Program-made: the position numbers and the translations under genes | Origin: an uncultured Candidatus Melainabacteria bacterium | GTDB lineage: Bacteria; Cyanobacteriota; Vampirovibrionia; Gastranaerophilales; Gastranaerophilaceae | NCBI GenBank assembly: GCA_934692625.1 | Contig: CAKUUC010000004.1 | Location: 62,001 to 126,000, forward strand | Direction: 5' to 3' | DNA: 64,000 nt | The notes under the pieces: generated by a model | What the model was told of the DNA's origin: nothing | Seen by the model: only the letters and a program-made list of their open reading frames with translations | Database searches by the model: none | Shown here: piece by piece, positions 16,786 to 25,844 of the stretch | Layout of the letters: every line of letters begins with the position of its first letter | Numbering within the stretch: position 1 is the stretch's first letter

Positions 16786-17538
16786 ATGAAAAAAGCGTTT
16801 ACGCTGGCGGAAGTGTTGATAGTAATAGGTATTGTTGGGATAATTGCAGCGATGACATTGCCGTCATTATTATTACATATAAGAAATTATAGGCTTAAAG
16901 CGCAGTTTATGAAAACTTATTCTGACTTAAATCAAATTGCACAAAGATTTTATAGCGATTATGGTACTTCTGTTTCTATATACACGCAAAGAACTCGTGG
17001 CAAAGACGAAGACCTTTCTGCTAATTGGCAAACTTTTGTGCATAAGATTTTTCCTGCATATTTTAATTCATTGACAAAAGATGGCGGAATTTCAACCTCT
17101 CAAAGCTATTTGGAGCAAGTGCATACCGTTCATGATATGTTAGGCAGAAAAACTACAAATGTTTGCGATAATAGTGGTTTTAAGGTTGATCTGTCTGGAA
17201 GATATTATATATTCAATGATTCTCCGTATCCGGGGGATAATGGACCGATTGTATGTGTTGATATAAATGGTAAACAAGGTCCAAACAGGTATGGATATGA
17301 TTATTTTATTTTTATATTTACAACAAAAGGAACTGTAATTCCTATGGGATATCCTGATGAAGATAATACTTCTGACACAAGATGGCAATACAATTTTTTT
17401 AGAACCGGTGCAGAATTTTGTCAAAAAAATGCCGGATATCTAAATCAAACAGCTTGTTCTTACTATGCCTATAAAAATATTCACCCGACGAATGATAAAT
17501 TAGATTACTGGAATGATTTTTTGAGTGGTAGAAAATAG
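16786..17538 (+). CDS. Type IV prepilin-like protein 1
   Basis: 250 residues from the ATG at 16786 (GGAGT upstream). MKKAFTLAEVLIVIGIVGIIAAMTLPSLL is a class III signal: short basic leader, cleavage before Phe with Ala at -1 instead of Gly, Glu at +5, then one hydrophobic helix. The periplasmic part ends with DINGKQGPNRYGYDYF, followed by a cysteine pair (C-x12-C-x-YYA) and a terminal YW-x-DF. The same signatures occur in the proteins at 27081 and 43915. It is likely a pilus or pseudopilus subunit handled by a prepilin peptidase not in this window. The frame is open from 16699 but that start has no ribosome site. Confidence 0.85.
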   Translation: MKKAFTLAEVLIVIGIVGIIAAMTLPSLLLHIRNYRLKAQFMKTYSDLNQIAQRFYSDYGTSVSIYTQRTRGKDEDLSANWQTFVHKIFPAYFNSLTKDGGISTSQSYLEQVHTVHDMLGRKTTNVCDNSGFKVDLSGRYYIFNDSPYPGDNGPIVCVDINGKQGPNRYGYDYFIFIFTTKGTVIPMGYPDEDNTSDTRWQYNFFRTGAEFCQKNAGYLNQTACSYYAYKNIHPTNDKLDYWNDFLSGRK

Positions 17539-17651
17539 CAAAAACTATTCAAAAATATTTATAATTAAATTTGAATATTACTTACATAATAACTTTTCCT
17601 ACAAAAATGTTAAAAAAATATAATATTCCGACAGATTTTCTATTTTAGTAT

Positions 17652-17657
17652 TATAAT
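17652..17657 (+). promoter_or_regulatory. Putative -10 box of the murC operon
   Basis: TATAAT 44 bases before the TTG start at 17702. A transcript from here would begin after the earlier TTG at 17657 and so argues against that start. Confidence 0.45.
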
Positions 17658-17701
17658 TGATAAGAAGAAGTGAGATATATATAAATAGTAGGGATAAAAT
17701 T

Positions 17702-19099
17702 TTGAAAAAGAAATATCATTTTATAGCCATTGGTGGCGTTGGAATGAGCGGACTTGCAAAATTCTTGTTACAAAAAGGATACGAAGTTTCCGGCTCAGAT
17801 ATTAACGATAGTAAATATGTACAAAAAGTTAGAGAATTAGGTGCAAATGTTCATATTGGACACGATGCAAAAAATGTTCCTGATGATTGTGTTGTTGTAG
17901 TTAGTACTGCAATTAGACAAAATAATCCGGAACTTATGCGTGCCAAAGAATTAGGACTTTCTATTTGGCATCGTTCTGATTTACTTGCAGAAATTTCTCA
18001 GCACGAAGAATTTTTCATTGGTTTTTCCGGTACTCATGGAAAGACTACAACAAGCGGTTTAGCCTCTTATGTTATGGAAAAAGCCGGCTTGAAACCGTCT
18101 TATGTTGTAGGTGGAATTATTCCAGAGTTGAATGTCAATGCTAATGCTACAAATGAAAAATACTTCATTGCAGAACTTGATGAAAGTGATGGAACAATTG
18201 TTAAATATTCAGCAAATATGGTTGTTGTAAACAACTTAGAGCCTGACCATTTAGATTTTTACAAAAATGGTTTGGATTCTATTTTGGAAACTTTTGAAAA
18301 ATTTATTTCAAATATTCGTCCGAACGGTATCGTTTTGGCAAATACTGATAATGATGGTGTTAAAAGATTGGTTAAATATTTTACCGAACACGAACTTGGT
18401 AATAATGCCAAATTTATGACTTATTCTATTGGCGGAAATACTGATTATAGTGCAAAAAATATTGTATATGCTGAAGATTATACAAATTTTGATATTTTGT
18501 ATAAAGGCGAACTTCAAACAAATCTTAAAATTTGCTTGAAAGGAGTTCACAATGTTTATAATTCCTTAGCGGTTTGGGCTGCGTTACATAAATCAGGTGT
18601 AAATATGGAACTCGTAAATCCACATTTTGCAACTTTTACGGGCATGGGCAGAAGATTTCAAAAAATTGGTGAAGTGAATGGAATTTCAATTTATGACGAT
18701 TATGCTCACCACCCGACAGAAATCAAAGCGACTTTGTCCGCATCTAAATCATTCAAAGGTAAAAATGTTATTGCAGTTTTTCAACCGCACAGATATACAA
18801 GATTGCAAAATCTTTGGAATGAATTTATGACAGCTTTTTCTGATGTTGACCGAGTTGTTGTAACTGATGTGTTTGCAGCAAGCGAAGATCCGATTGATGG
18901 AGTAAATTCTCAAGCGTTCACTAACGAATTGAAAGAAAAAATTGATATTCCTTGCGAAAACATTTCCGGCAATATGCACGAGGTCGCAGAAAAATTGTTA
19001 CCTACACTAAAATCAGGTGATATTGTTATCGGACTTGGTGCCGGTACGATTACAAACTTGGGCAAAGAATTGATGACGTTGTGCAAAGATAAGGTGTAA
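17702..19099 (+). CDS. murC: UDP-N-acetylmuramate--L-alanine ligase
   Basis: 465 residues from a TTG at 17702, with AGGGA eight bases upstream and the family's N-terminus (KKKYHFIAIGGVGMSGLA) starting at once. The ATP-binding GTHGKTTT lies at about 110-117, with HPTEI, DYAHHPTE and the C-terminal FQPHRYTR of Mur ligases. It adds L-Ala to UDP-MurNAc. It is first of six tightly packed genes for peptidoglycan, division, lipid carrier and protein export. Confidence 0.95.
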   Translation: MKKKYHFIAIGGVGMSGLAKFLLQKGYEVSGSDINDSKYVQKVRELGANVHIGHDAKNVPDDCVVVVSTAIRQNNPELMRAKELGLSIWHRSDLLAEISQHEEFFIGFSGTHGKTTTSGLASYVMEKAGLKPSYVVGGIIPELNVNANATNEKYFIAELDESDGTIVKYSANMVVVNNLEPDHLDFYKNGLDSILETFEKFISNIRPNGIVLANTDNDGVKRLVKYFTEHELGNNAKFMTYSIGGNTDYSAKNIVYAEDYTNFDILYKGELQTNLKICLKGVHNVYNSLAVWAALHKSGVNMELVNPHFATFTGMGRRFQKIGEVNGISIYDDYAHHPTEIKATLSASKSFKGKNVIAVFQPHRYTRLQNLWNEFMTAFSDVDRVVVTDVFAASEDPIDGVNSQAFTNELKEKIDIPCENISGNMHEVAEKLLPTLKSGDIVIGLGAGTITNLGKELMTLCKDKV

Positions 19100-19101
19100 A
19101 A

Positions 19102-20007
19102 ATGAGCACTGTGGCTGAAAAAAACTTTGAAATAAAAAAGTTGACTTCTTTCAAAATTGGAGGAAGAATTTGCGAAGTTTTTTTCCCTGAAAATTTGTCA
19201 GAATTTGAACAAATATTGAGTCAAAATCCCAGTTTACCAGTTTTTGGAAATTTGTCTAATACATTGATTTCCTCTGACGGTTATTCCGGTGGCATAATAT
19301 TAGCAACTAAAATGAAAAATATTGCCATCAATGGTGATACTGTTATTGCAGATGCCGGAGTTAAAGGTCCGAAATTGTCGCAAGAGGTGTGCAAATTCGG
19401 ATTATCTGGGCTTGAATTTATGATAGGGTTCCCAGGCTCTGTTGGTGGCGAAGTTTGCATGAATGCTTCGGCAAATTCTCAAGCGATTAGTGATTCTTTG
19501 ATTTCTGTGACAGCTTATGTTGAAGGTCAAGGTATTGTAAAATTTTCAAAAGATGAGATGAATTTTAGCTATCGTCATTCAAGATGTCAAGATGAAAAAA
19601 TCATTGTTTTGCAGGCAGAATTCAAATTGTTGAAAAAAGCGCAAGAAGAAATTGAGCAACAAATGGCTCAAAATTTGACATTCAGGAAAGAACATCAACC
19701 TTCTTTGGCATTGCCAAATTGTGGTAGTATTTTCAAAAATCCGCAAGGTGATTCTGCCGGAAGATTATTAGATTCAATTGGTGCAAAAAATACTATTTGT
19801 GGTGGAGTCAAAGTTTGGGAAAATCATGCGAATTTTATTGTGAATAATAATTGCGGAACATCTTTAGATGTTTTGACTTTGATGTTTGATTTATATTCAA
19901 AGGTTAAAGAAAAATATGGTATAGAATTGGAACCAGAAATAAGATTTTTGGGTGGAAATAATGAAAAGGAAGTAGAATTATGCAAGATACTATACAAAGT
20001 AAAATAG
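19102..20007 (+). CDS. murB: UDP-N-acetylenolpyruvoylglucosamine reductase
   Basis: 301 residues. FAD-binding region LSNTLISSDGYSGG and FMIGFPGSVGGEVCMNAS, the FSYRHSRCQ motif and NCGSIFKNPQGDSAGRLLD (catalytic Ser) are present. It reduces enolpyruvyl-UDP-GlcNAc to UDP-MurNAc, the substrate of MurC. It starts two bases after murC; its 3' end overlaps ddl by 28 bases, so the three are surely one transcript. Confidence 0.94.
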   Translation: MSTVAEKNFEIKKLTSFKIGGRICEVFFPENLSEFEQILSQNPSLPVFGNLSNTLISSDGYSGGIILATKMKNIAINGDTVIADAGVKGPKLSQEVCKFGLSGLEFMIGFPGSVGGEVCMNASANSQAISDSLISVTAYVEGQGIVKFSKDEMNFSYRHSRCQDEKIIVLQAEFKLLKKAQEEIEQQMAQNLTFRKEHQPSLALPNCGSIFKNPQGDSAGRLLDSIGAKNTICGGVKVWENHANFIVNNNCGTSLDVLTLMFDLYSKVKEKYGIELEPEIRFLGGNNEKEVELCKILYKVK

Positions 20008-20936
20008 ATAAAAATGCAAAAATTGCTGTATTATGCGGCGGTTTGTCTTCTGAAGCAGAAGTTTCAAGACGTTCCGGCAAAGGTTGTTTTGATGCTTTGC
20101 AAAGATTAGGTTTTAAAAATGCCGAACTTGTTGAAGTAGACAAAGAGATTGCTCAAAAATTGAAAGATGGTAATTATGATTATGCTTACAATGCTCTTCA
20201 TGGTAAATATGGTGAAGATGGTTGTATTCAAGGTGTTTTAGAAATTTTGCAAATTCCATATACCGGTTGTGGAGTTATGTCATCTGCAATTTGTATGAAC
20301 AAAGAATTTACAAAAAGAATTTTGGCAACTAACAGTGAAATTCCTTTGGCAAAATCTGTTTTTGTGAAAAAAGGTGATGATGTTAAAGAAATGACAAAGG
20401 GTTTGAAATATCCTGTATTTACAAAACCGGTTTCAGAAGGTTCAAGTTTTGGTATGACAAAAGTTAATACTCCTGAGGAATTGGAAGCTGCTTACGAAGC
20501 CGCTATAAAATATAATGATGATGTTTTGATTGAGGAATTTATCAATGGAGCATTTGTAACAGTAGGTGTTTTGGAAAAAGGCGGTAAAAATATTCCAACT
20601 GAAATTCTTGAAATCAGACCTAAAAATGAATGGTATGATTTTGAATCAAAATATACTCCGGGAATGTCTGAATTCGTTTTACCTGCCGAATTAGATGACG
20701 AAATGACCAAGAAAGTTAAACATATTGCCGTTTTAGCACACGAAACAGCAGGTTGTAGAGGGCTTTCAAGGGTTGACTTTATGATTAGCAAAGATGGTAT
20801 TCCGTATGTAATTGAAATTAACACATCTCCTGGAATGACTGCTACAAGTGATTTACCTGCTCAGTCAAAGGTTATGGGCATAAGCTATGACAATTTAGTA
20901 CAAATTATTATGAACGGTGCGGGACTTAATAAATAA
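19980..20936 (+). CDS. ddl: D-alanine--D-alanine ligase
   Basis: 318 residues. ATP-grasp enzyme: AVLCGGLSSEAEVSRRSG, ALHGKYGEDGCIQGVLE, YTGCGVMSSAICMNK, KPVSEGSSFGM, EEFINGAF and the C-terminal EINTSPGMTATSDLPAQ. It makes the D-Ala-D-Ala dipeptide for the stem peptide. GGAAG within murB precedes the ATG. The stop shares its last A with the ATG of ftsQ (TAATG). Confidence 0.95.
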   Translation: MQDTIQSKIDKNAKIAVLCGGLSSEAEVSRRSGKGCFDALQRLGFKNAELVEVDKEIAQKLKDGNYDYAYNALHGKYGEDGCIQGVLEILQIPYTGCGVMSSAICMNKEFTKRILATNSEIPLAKSVFVKKGDDVKEMTKGLKYPVFTKPVSEGSSFGMTKVNTPEELEAAYEAAIKYNDDVLIEEFINGAFVTVGVLEKGGKNIPTEILEIRPKNEWYDFESKYTPGMSEFVLPAELDDEMTKKVKHIAVLAHETAGCRGLSRVDFMISKDGIPYVIEINTSPGMTATSDLPAQSKVMGISYDNLVQIIMNGAGLNK

Positions 20937-21832
20937 TGATTGAGGATTTCGACAATAATAACAACATTGCAAATAATTCTTACGATGATTTTGAAGACGA
21001 GTTCACGTATGGAAAACACTCAGTAAGACGTAAGAAATTGGAGCGAAAAATCCGTAAGAAACGTAAGAAAATCAATAGTATGAAATCGTTTCTGAGATTT
21101 TTGGTGACGGTTTTGTTACTTGTCGGTTGTTATTTTGTTTTGAAACTTCCGCAATGGTATTTGCCGGCAGATACTTTTAAAAATCCTACTGAAAATATCG
21201 AAATTATGAATAATAAAATTGTTCCTGATTATGTTGTTTATAATTCTTTAAAGGATGTTAAAGTTCAGAAATTGCCGATATTTCTTGTCAGTGTTAAACC
21301 GATTATGCGTCAAATTTATAAACTTCCTGTAATTAAAAAAGTTTATGTAAGACGTTATGGTTTTCCCGCAAGGTTACAAATTATTGTGCGAGAAAGAACG
21401 CCTATTGCTTTGATAAAAACGGATTTGAAGGCTCAACCTGTAGCATTTTTGACATCAGATGGTGTTCTTGTGACAAATAAACGTTATATGAATGTTCCTG
21501 ATAAAGATGTTTTGAAAATTCTAACAACTCCTAAAGGGATGAAAAATGATGTTTCTGTCAAGAAAATCAAAGAAATTGAACATATTGTCAAAGATGTGGA
21601 AACTTATTCGAATGAAAAAGTTGAGTATATTGATATCAGAAATCCTAACGATGTATTTGTGAAAATTCATACAATAAATATTCGTTTGGGTGTTTTAGAC
21701 AGCACTGTTTATGAAAGAATTAAGCGTATTTACACTATTCTTCCTCAAATTGCTGATGTTGACAGCAAAATTCAATATATTGATTTGAGTTGGGACAAGG
21801 TTAATTACTTGAAACTTCAAAAGGTTAAATAA
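20936..21832 (+). CDS. ftsQ: FtsQ/DivIB-type cell division protein
   Basis: 298 residues. Acidic N-terminus, a very basic patch (RRKKLERKIRKKRKKI), one membrane segment at about residues 55-72 (FLVTVLLLVGCYFVLKL), then a POTRA-like domain (LPVIKKVYVRRYGFPARLQIIVRERTPIALIK) and the FtsQ beta domain to the end. Divisome scaffold linking septal peptidoglycan synthesis. The place after murC-murB-ddl matches ftsQ in other bacteria and supports the call; sequence similarity of FtsQ is generally low. Confidence 0.85.
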   Translation: MIEDFDNNNNIANNSYDDFEDEFTYGKHSVRRKKLERKIRKKRKKINSMKSFLRFLVTVLLLVGCYFVLKLPQWYLPADTFKNPTENIEIMNNKIVPDYVVYNSLKDVKVQKLPIFLVSVKPIMRQIYKLPVIKKVYVRRYGFPARLQIIVRERTPIALIKTDLKAQPVAFLTSDGVLVTNKRYMNVPDKDVLKILTTPKGMKNDVSVKKIKEIEHIVKDVETYSNEKVEYIDIRNPNDVFVKIHTINIRLGVLDSTVYERIKRIYTILPQIADVDSKIQYIDLSWDKVNYLKLQKVK

Positions 21833-22717
21833 ATGAGTTTTCAGCAAGATTATCAATTGATTAAGCAAACTGTTTCGACAGAAATTAATTTTGTCGAAAA
21901 TAAAATGGTTGAAAACATTTCTTTATCTGAACCATTAAACTCGTCTTTGAAAAAATTTTTACTGGGAAAATCAAAACGTATTAGAGAAGTTTTGCCAATT
22001 TTGTATGTAAAAGCATTCGGAAGAAGTTTGAATGAAAATCAATTGGAAGTTTTGTCTATTGTTGAAATTGTTCACAATGCATCGTTAATTCATGATGATA
22101 TTATTGACGAAAGTGATTTAAGACGTGGGCAAAAAACTGTTTCCTTTGAATTTGGTTCAAAATTGGCGGTTATTGCGGGTGATTATTTGCTTTCCCTTGC
22201 GCTGGAAAAATTGTGCAAGATTGCTAATGTTGATATTATAAAACAATTTGCTGCTACTATAAAAAATATGTGCGTGGGCGAAGTTGAACAAAATTATGCT
22301 AGGTTTAAAAAAGGAACGCTTGAAGAATATATTGAAAAAACTAAAAATAAAACGGCATATTTGTTTGAAACTGCCTTTTTAACTTGTGCAATGGCAGATG
22401 GAAATTCGCAGTATGATTTGAAAAGTTTGAGTCGTTTAGGTTTGGCTATTGGGATAGCATTTCAAATTAGAGATGATTTGTTGAATATGACAGATGTTGA
22501 CAATTCAAAACCTGCAAATAGTGATATAAATTCCGGAATTTACAATGCTCCGGTGATTTTAGGGTCAGAATCAGATAATTATGCTTCCGGTATTGAAAAA
22601 ACTAAGGGTTTGTTAAATAATTATATAGAACAAGCCAAAAATGAGCTGAAATTATTACCTGAAAATAGTTACAGTTTGGCGTTATACAGGTGTTTGGAGC
22701 TTTTAAACAATGTCTAA
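21833..22717 (+). CDS. Trans-polyprenyl diphosphate synthase
   Basis: 294 residues, starting immediately after the ftsQ stop. The first aspartate motif DDIID (88-92) in SLIHDDIIDESDLRRGQ and GDYLLSLAL are canonical. The second, usually DDxxD, reads DDLLN within QIRDDLLNMTD, with Asn in place of the last Asp. The protein is about 25 residues shorter than typical long-chain synthases. It probably makes a quinone side chain or the polyprenyl precursor of the lipid carrier; chain length cannot be read by eye. Confidence 0.85.
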   Translation: MSFQQDYQLIKQTVSTEINFVENKMVENISLSEPLNSSLKKFLLGKSKRIREVLPILYVKAFGRSLNENQLEVLSIVEIVHNASLIHDDIIDESDLRRGQKTVSFEFGSKLAVIAGDYLLSLALEKLCKIANVDIIKQFAATIKNMCVGEVEQNYARFKKGTLEEYIEKTKNKTAYLFETAFLTCAMADGNSQYDLKSLSRLGLAIGIAFQIRDDLLNMTDVDNSKPANSDINSGIYNAPVILGSESDNYASGIEKTKGLLNNYIEQAKNELKLLPENSYSLALYRCLELLNNV

Positions 22718-23498
22718 AATAAACGAAATGTGGGAAGATTATAAAAATAATATCAAAGAAAAAAAGGCAGCATTTTGGCTAAACTTGAGAGCAAAATTGC
22801 CTGAAAAGGTTCAGCTTTTTTTAGATGATTTTGAACCAAAATATGCCGAATACAAAAAAAGTTCTTTGTGTGACATCATTGAAACTGTTGTATTTGTGCT
22901 TGTGATGGTTATTGTTATAAGATTTTTCGTTTGTGAAATTCGTTGGATTCCATCAGGATCTATGAATCCTACACTTGTTGAAGGTGATAGAATTATCGTT
23001 GAAAGATACTCACGATTTTTCTCAACTCCAAAACGTGGTGATATTATGGTTTTTTATCCGCCATCTACTCAGTTGTCACGTAGTCCGTTGCCATTGTTGT
23101 CAAGATTGACAGGTATTTTATGCAAAGACGTTGCTTATATCAAACGTGTTGTCGGACTTCCTGGGGATAAGATTGAAATTAAATTCGAAAAAGATGGTGC
23201 TGCGTATGTTTATGTCAATGACAAAAAATACGAAGAAGATTATATCAAGAGTGTTTATGACTATACTCCTTGTGTAAAACAAGGTGAAGTTAGTGATTTT
23301 ATGTTAATGAGTGACACTGTTGCAAAATGTGGTCCGATAATTGTTCCGGAAGACAGTTATTTTATGATGGGCGACAATCGTGGTAATTCTTTAGATAGTC
23401 GATATTGGGGCACATTGAAACGCGACAGGTTTGTTGGTCGTGCTGTATTTGTTGCAAGATTTTTCAGATTACCGCATTTGAAAAATAACTTAGACTAA
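22710..23498 (+). CDS. lepB: Signal peptidase I
   Basis: 262 residues, overlapping the previous gene by 8 bases. A cytoplasmic N-terminus of about 55 residues precedes one membrane segment (IIETVVFVLVMVIVIRFFV). Catalytic Ser84 is in PSGSMNPT, catalytic Lys145 in YIKRVVGLPGDKIEI, and box E is GDNRGNSLDSRYWG. It removes signal peptides from exported proteins, such as those at 28878 and 53913. Last gene of the murC operon. Confidence 0.95.
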   Translation: MSKINEMWEDYKNNIKEKKAAFWLNLRAKLPEKVQLFLDDFEPKYAEYKKSSLCDIIETVVFVLVMVIVIRFFVCEIRWIPSGSMNPTLVEGDRIIVERYSRFFSTPKRGDIMVFYPPSTQLSRSPLPLLSRLTGILCKDVAYIKRVVGLPGDKIEIKFEKDGAAYVYVNDKKYEEDYIKSVYDYTPCVKQGEVSDFMLMSDTVAKCGPIIVPEDSYFMMGDNRGNSLDSRYWGTLKRDRFVGRAVFVARFFRLPHLKNNLD

Positions 23499-23878
23499 AG
23501 CATGTGATAATATTTCATATAATCAGCCATGATTACAGAACTTGTTGCGTTTGCGACATTTGCTTTCAATCCTTGTTCCGAATCATTTGAAGTCTTTTCA
23601 TTTACTTTGGTTGTATCGTTGTTTTGTGCTTTCATCTCTTGTTGGCGTTGAGTTTCTTGTGTTTCTTGAATATATGCTTCAATTTTTTCGATAATTTGTT
23701 CATGCAATTTTACATCGCCTTCATAACTTCCGGTCGATTGTATTCCTGCATTTTCAAAATCTTCCAAAACTTGTTCCCATTGATTGTAGTTAGCAACACT
23801 CATTCCCTGCATTTGAGATGCGGCTTGTGCTTTTCTTAATTCGTCAATGGATTTAATATCGTCTACACGTTCACTCAT
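23495..23878 (-). CDS. Unrecognised small soluble protein
   Basis: 127 residues, hydrophilic and mostly helical, Gln/Glu/Asn-rich (coiled stretch IEAYIQETQETQRQQEMKAQ), ending TSSVIMADYMKYYHML. No membrane segment, signal or known domain. Convergent with lepB with a 4-base overlap. Its ribosome site AAGGAG is buried in a long hairpin (23879-23955), so translation may be regulated. Confidence 0.65.
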   Translation of the reverse strand: MSERVDDIKSIDELRKAQAASQMQGMSVANYNQWEQVLEDFENAGIQSTGSYEGDVKLHEQIIEKIEAYIQETQETQRQQEMKAQNNDTTKVNEKTSNDSEQGLKANVANATSSVIMADYMKYYHML

Positions 23879-23955
23879 AAAAAACTCTCCTTGTGTATAA
23901 TCTCTTACATATATAAAAAATTTATATGTGTAAGAATTTCACAGGAGAGTTTTTT
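23879..23955 (-). terminator. Nested hairpin: terminator that also hides a ribosome site
   Basis: Outer arms of 13 bp (AAAAAACTCTCCT at 23879-23891 with AGGAGAGTTTTTT at 23943-23955) enclose an inner 14-bp stem (23904-23917 with 23921-23934). On the minus strand the right arm holds AAGGAG, then TTTTTT and the ATG of the gene at 23878. It can end the acyltransferase transcript, and if read through it masks the next gene's Shine-Dalgarno. Confidence 0.75.
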
Positions 23956-23967
23956 TGTAATAAATAT

Positions 23968-24789
23968 TTACACACTTGAAACGTCTGGCAAGTCAATACT
24001 TTTTAGACGTTGTTCAATACGTCTGTACCATTTTAAGTGTTGTTTGAATAAAATTTTGTAATCGTCAATTTGACCTTGTGAAATATTTTTAAATTGTTCG
24101 TCACAAGTTTCTGTTAATTTTGCTTCCAAGAACTCGGTGTAATGTTTACGGTCAATATTTGCGTCTGTTAATTCAATACGTTTTCCGAAATCAACAATAA
24201 CTTCCGGTCTGTTATCCCTCAAGAAGCAATAGTCGATGGATAACGGGATTAAATTAACTTTACCATAACGTTTAACGGCATTTTGCGCAATGTACGTTAA
24301 ACCTGTTTGGAATTTGAACGGTCTGAAATGAGGTGGTCTGATAATTCCTTGTGGAAATATGCAAAGAACGTTTCTCAAATCACTAAGTAGTTCCACTGAA
24401 TATTGCAATGCTTTCATTGCAGATTGCGCAGATTTTTTGTTCACTGAATATGCACCGCCACGTCTTAGTAGTGGAAAACGGTTCAATTCTTCAACCATCA
24501 AACGAATTTCTTTGTGACAAATTCTGTGTGTAGTGTTGTACAAAACAATACCGTCCCACCAATTGCAATGTGGCGCAAATAATATAGTAGGATACTTGTT
24601 ATCACGCTCTGTGTAATTTTCTACACCATTATAGCGAAAAGCATAAAATCTGTTTTGTAACATATTAAAGAAAAATAGACTAGCTATTGTTAACCAAAAT
24701 TTGTTGGTTTTTGCCGGTTTAAATTTCTCCTCTTTATTCCTTAATTTTGTCGGCGGAATGTCCGAATATAATTTTTCCTCAGTTGCCAT
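23968..24789 (-). CDS. PlsC-like lysophospholipid acyltransferase
   Basis: 273 residues. Acyltransferase block I is HCNWWD (H-x4-D) in LFAPHCNWWDGIVLY; block III appears as CIFPQGIIRPP, with FPQG in place of the commoner FPEG. A weak membrane segment lies at about 30-50. The C-terminus carries a basic helical tail (QHLKWYRRIEQRLKS). It probably transfers an acyl chain to a lysophospholipid or a related glycolipid acceptor; PlsY encoded at 4193 would supply the first acyl step. Confidence 0.82.
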   Translation of the reverse strand: MATEEKLYSDIPPTKLRNKEEKFKPAKTNKFWLTIASLFFFNMLQNRFYAFRYNGVENYTERDNKYPTILFAPHCNWWDGIVLYNTTHRICHKEIRLMVEELNRFPLLRRGGAYSVNKKSAQSAMKALQYSVELLSDLRNVLCIFPQGIIRPPHFRPFKFQTGLTYIAQNAVKRYGKVNLIPLSIDYCFLRDNRPEVIVDFGKRIELTDANIDRKHYTEFLEAKLTETCDEQFKNISQGQIDDYKILFKQHLKWYRRIEQRLKSIDLPDVSSV

Positions 24790-24996
24790 AAGTCTATTTT
24801 ACCCTACTAACAATTTATTTAAAACCCTTAATTAAGAAAACTTTACCCTTTTATCATAAGTCATAAAGTATAAAAAGCAAGTAGTCTTTCGGGTATATGC
24901 GAGATGTTAATTCTTTTTAATAAACTAGCAAAAATATTGAAAATCTTGTTTTATAATGAAAGTGTACTGATTAAGTTAGTTAGGAGGTAATCATAA

Positions 24997-25317
24997 ATGG
25001 CAGGTGTTGGTAAATGTATGGGAATCATGACTGGGGCAGGATTACTTTGTGGTGCAGCTGGTTCTTATTATCTGCAATCCAAGGCAAATAATGTTGCAGT
25101 AAAAATGGCCGCAGCTAATGCAAAAGACGGTGTAATTTCTATAGGTGGTAAAAAGCCCGATGGAACACTTTGGGATGGCAAGATAACAGTTGATGAATTG
25201 AAAAAAGATTTGAATAAAAAGAGTATGATTTCGTCAGGTATAATGGGAACGGTTTCTGCTATTATGACGGCAGGAATTGCTGCTCTAACATTATTACTTA
25301 GAGGTAAAGTAAAATAA
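24997..25317 (+). CDS. Unrecognised small membrane protein
   Basis: 106 residues with a strong AGGAGG site. Two hydrophobic segments (about 8-26, GIMTGAGLLCGAAGSYYL, and 84-101, GTVSAIMTAGIAALTLLL) flank a short polar loop. In general design it resembles the protein at 8042-8689 (Gly/Ala-rich membrane segment, Lys-rich end), but they are not clear homologs. Monocistronic, own terminator. Confidence 0.65.
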   Translation: MAGVGKCMGIMTGAGLLCGAAGSYYLQSKANNVAVKMAAANAKDGVISIGGKKPDGTLWDGKITVDELKKDLNKKSMISSGIMGTVSAIMTAGIAALTLLLRGKVK

Positions 25318-25338
25318 TTGTTCGTGAAATTTCATGCA

Positions 25339-25373
25339 AAAACCCGTTGTAGATTTCTACAACGGGTTTTGTT
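25339..25373 (+). terminator. Intrinsic terminator after the 24997-25317 gene
   Basis: Stem AAAACCCGTTGTAG / CTACAACGGGTTTT, short ATTT loop, then GTTT. The A/T symmetry lets it also serve hpf on the minus strand. Confidence 0.88.
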
Positions 25374-25396
25374 TAATGATTTTTGCTTAACAGAAA

Positions 25397-25774
25397 TTAG
25401 TCTTCAATTGCTTTAATTACTTCAACTTTTTCTTTTTCTTCTTTTTGTACATCTGTACGGATAGAAGATTTGTCAGAAGAAAGGTTTTTGTCTTTAAGTT
25501 TAGTAATTTGTCTTGCTAATTTGTCAGCCAAAATGTCGATGCTTGCATACATTGATTCAGCGGCTTCTTCACAACGAATACTGCCAGCGTTAGTCTTGCA
25601 AGTAACTTCAGCAATGTGTTTGCCTTCTGCAGAAGGATTTTTAATTACAGACAATACAACATCAATACCTTGAATTTGATCATAATGAGTTGCTGCTTTG
25701 CCGATTTTTTCTTTTACATAAGCTTTGATAGCATCTGTAATTTCAATGTTTCTGCCGTTTACGTGAATGTACAT
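25397..25774 (-). CDS. hpf: Ribosome hibernation promoting factor, short form
   Basis: 125 residues. The beta-alpha-beta HPF/YfiA fold starts MYIHVNGRNIEITDAIKAYVKEKIGKA and ends near residue 95 (MYASIDILADKLARQITKLKDK). A charged tail of about 30 residues follows. The long C-terminal dimerisation domain of long-form HPF is absent. It inactivates ribosomes in stationary phase or stress; short forms in other bacteria dimerise 70S with RMF, and no RMF was seen here. Confidence 0.9.
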   Translation of the reverse strand: MYIHVNGRNIEITDAIKAYVKEKIGKAATHYDQIQGIDVVLSVIKNPSAEGKHIAEVTCKTNAGSIRCEEAAESMYASIDILADKLARQITKLKDKNLSSDKSSIRTDVQKEEKEKVEVIKAIED

Positions 25775-25844
25775 CTAAAAACCTCCAATTAAAATACTGC
25801 TTTGTCAGTATAACACACTTTGACGAAAATTTAAAGGGTCTTTT

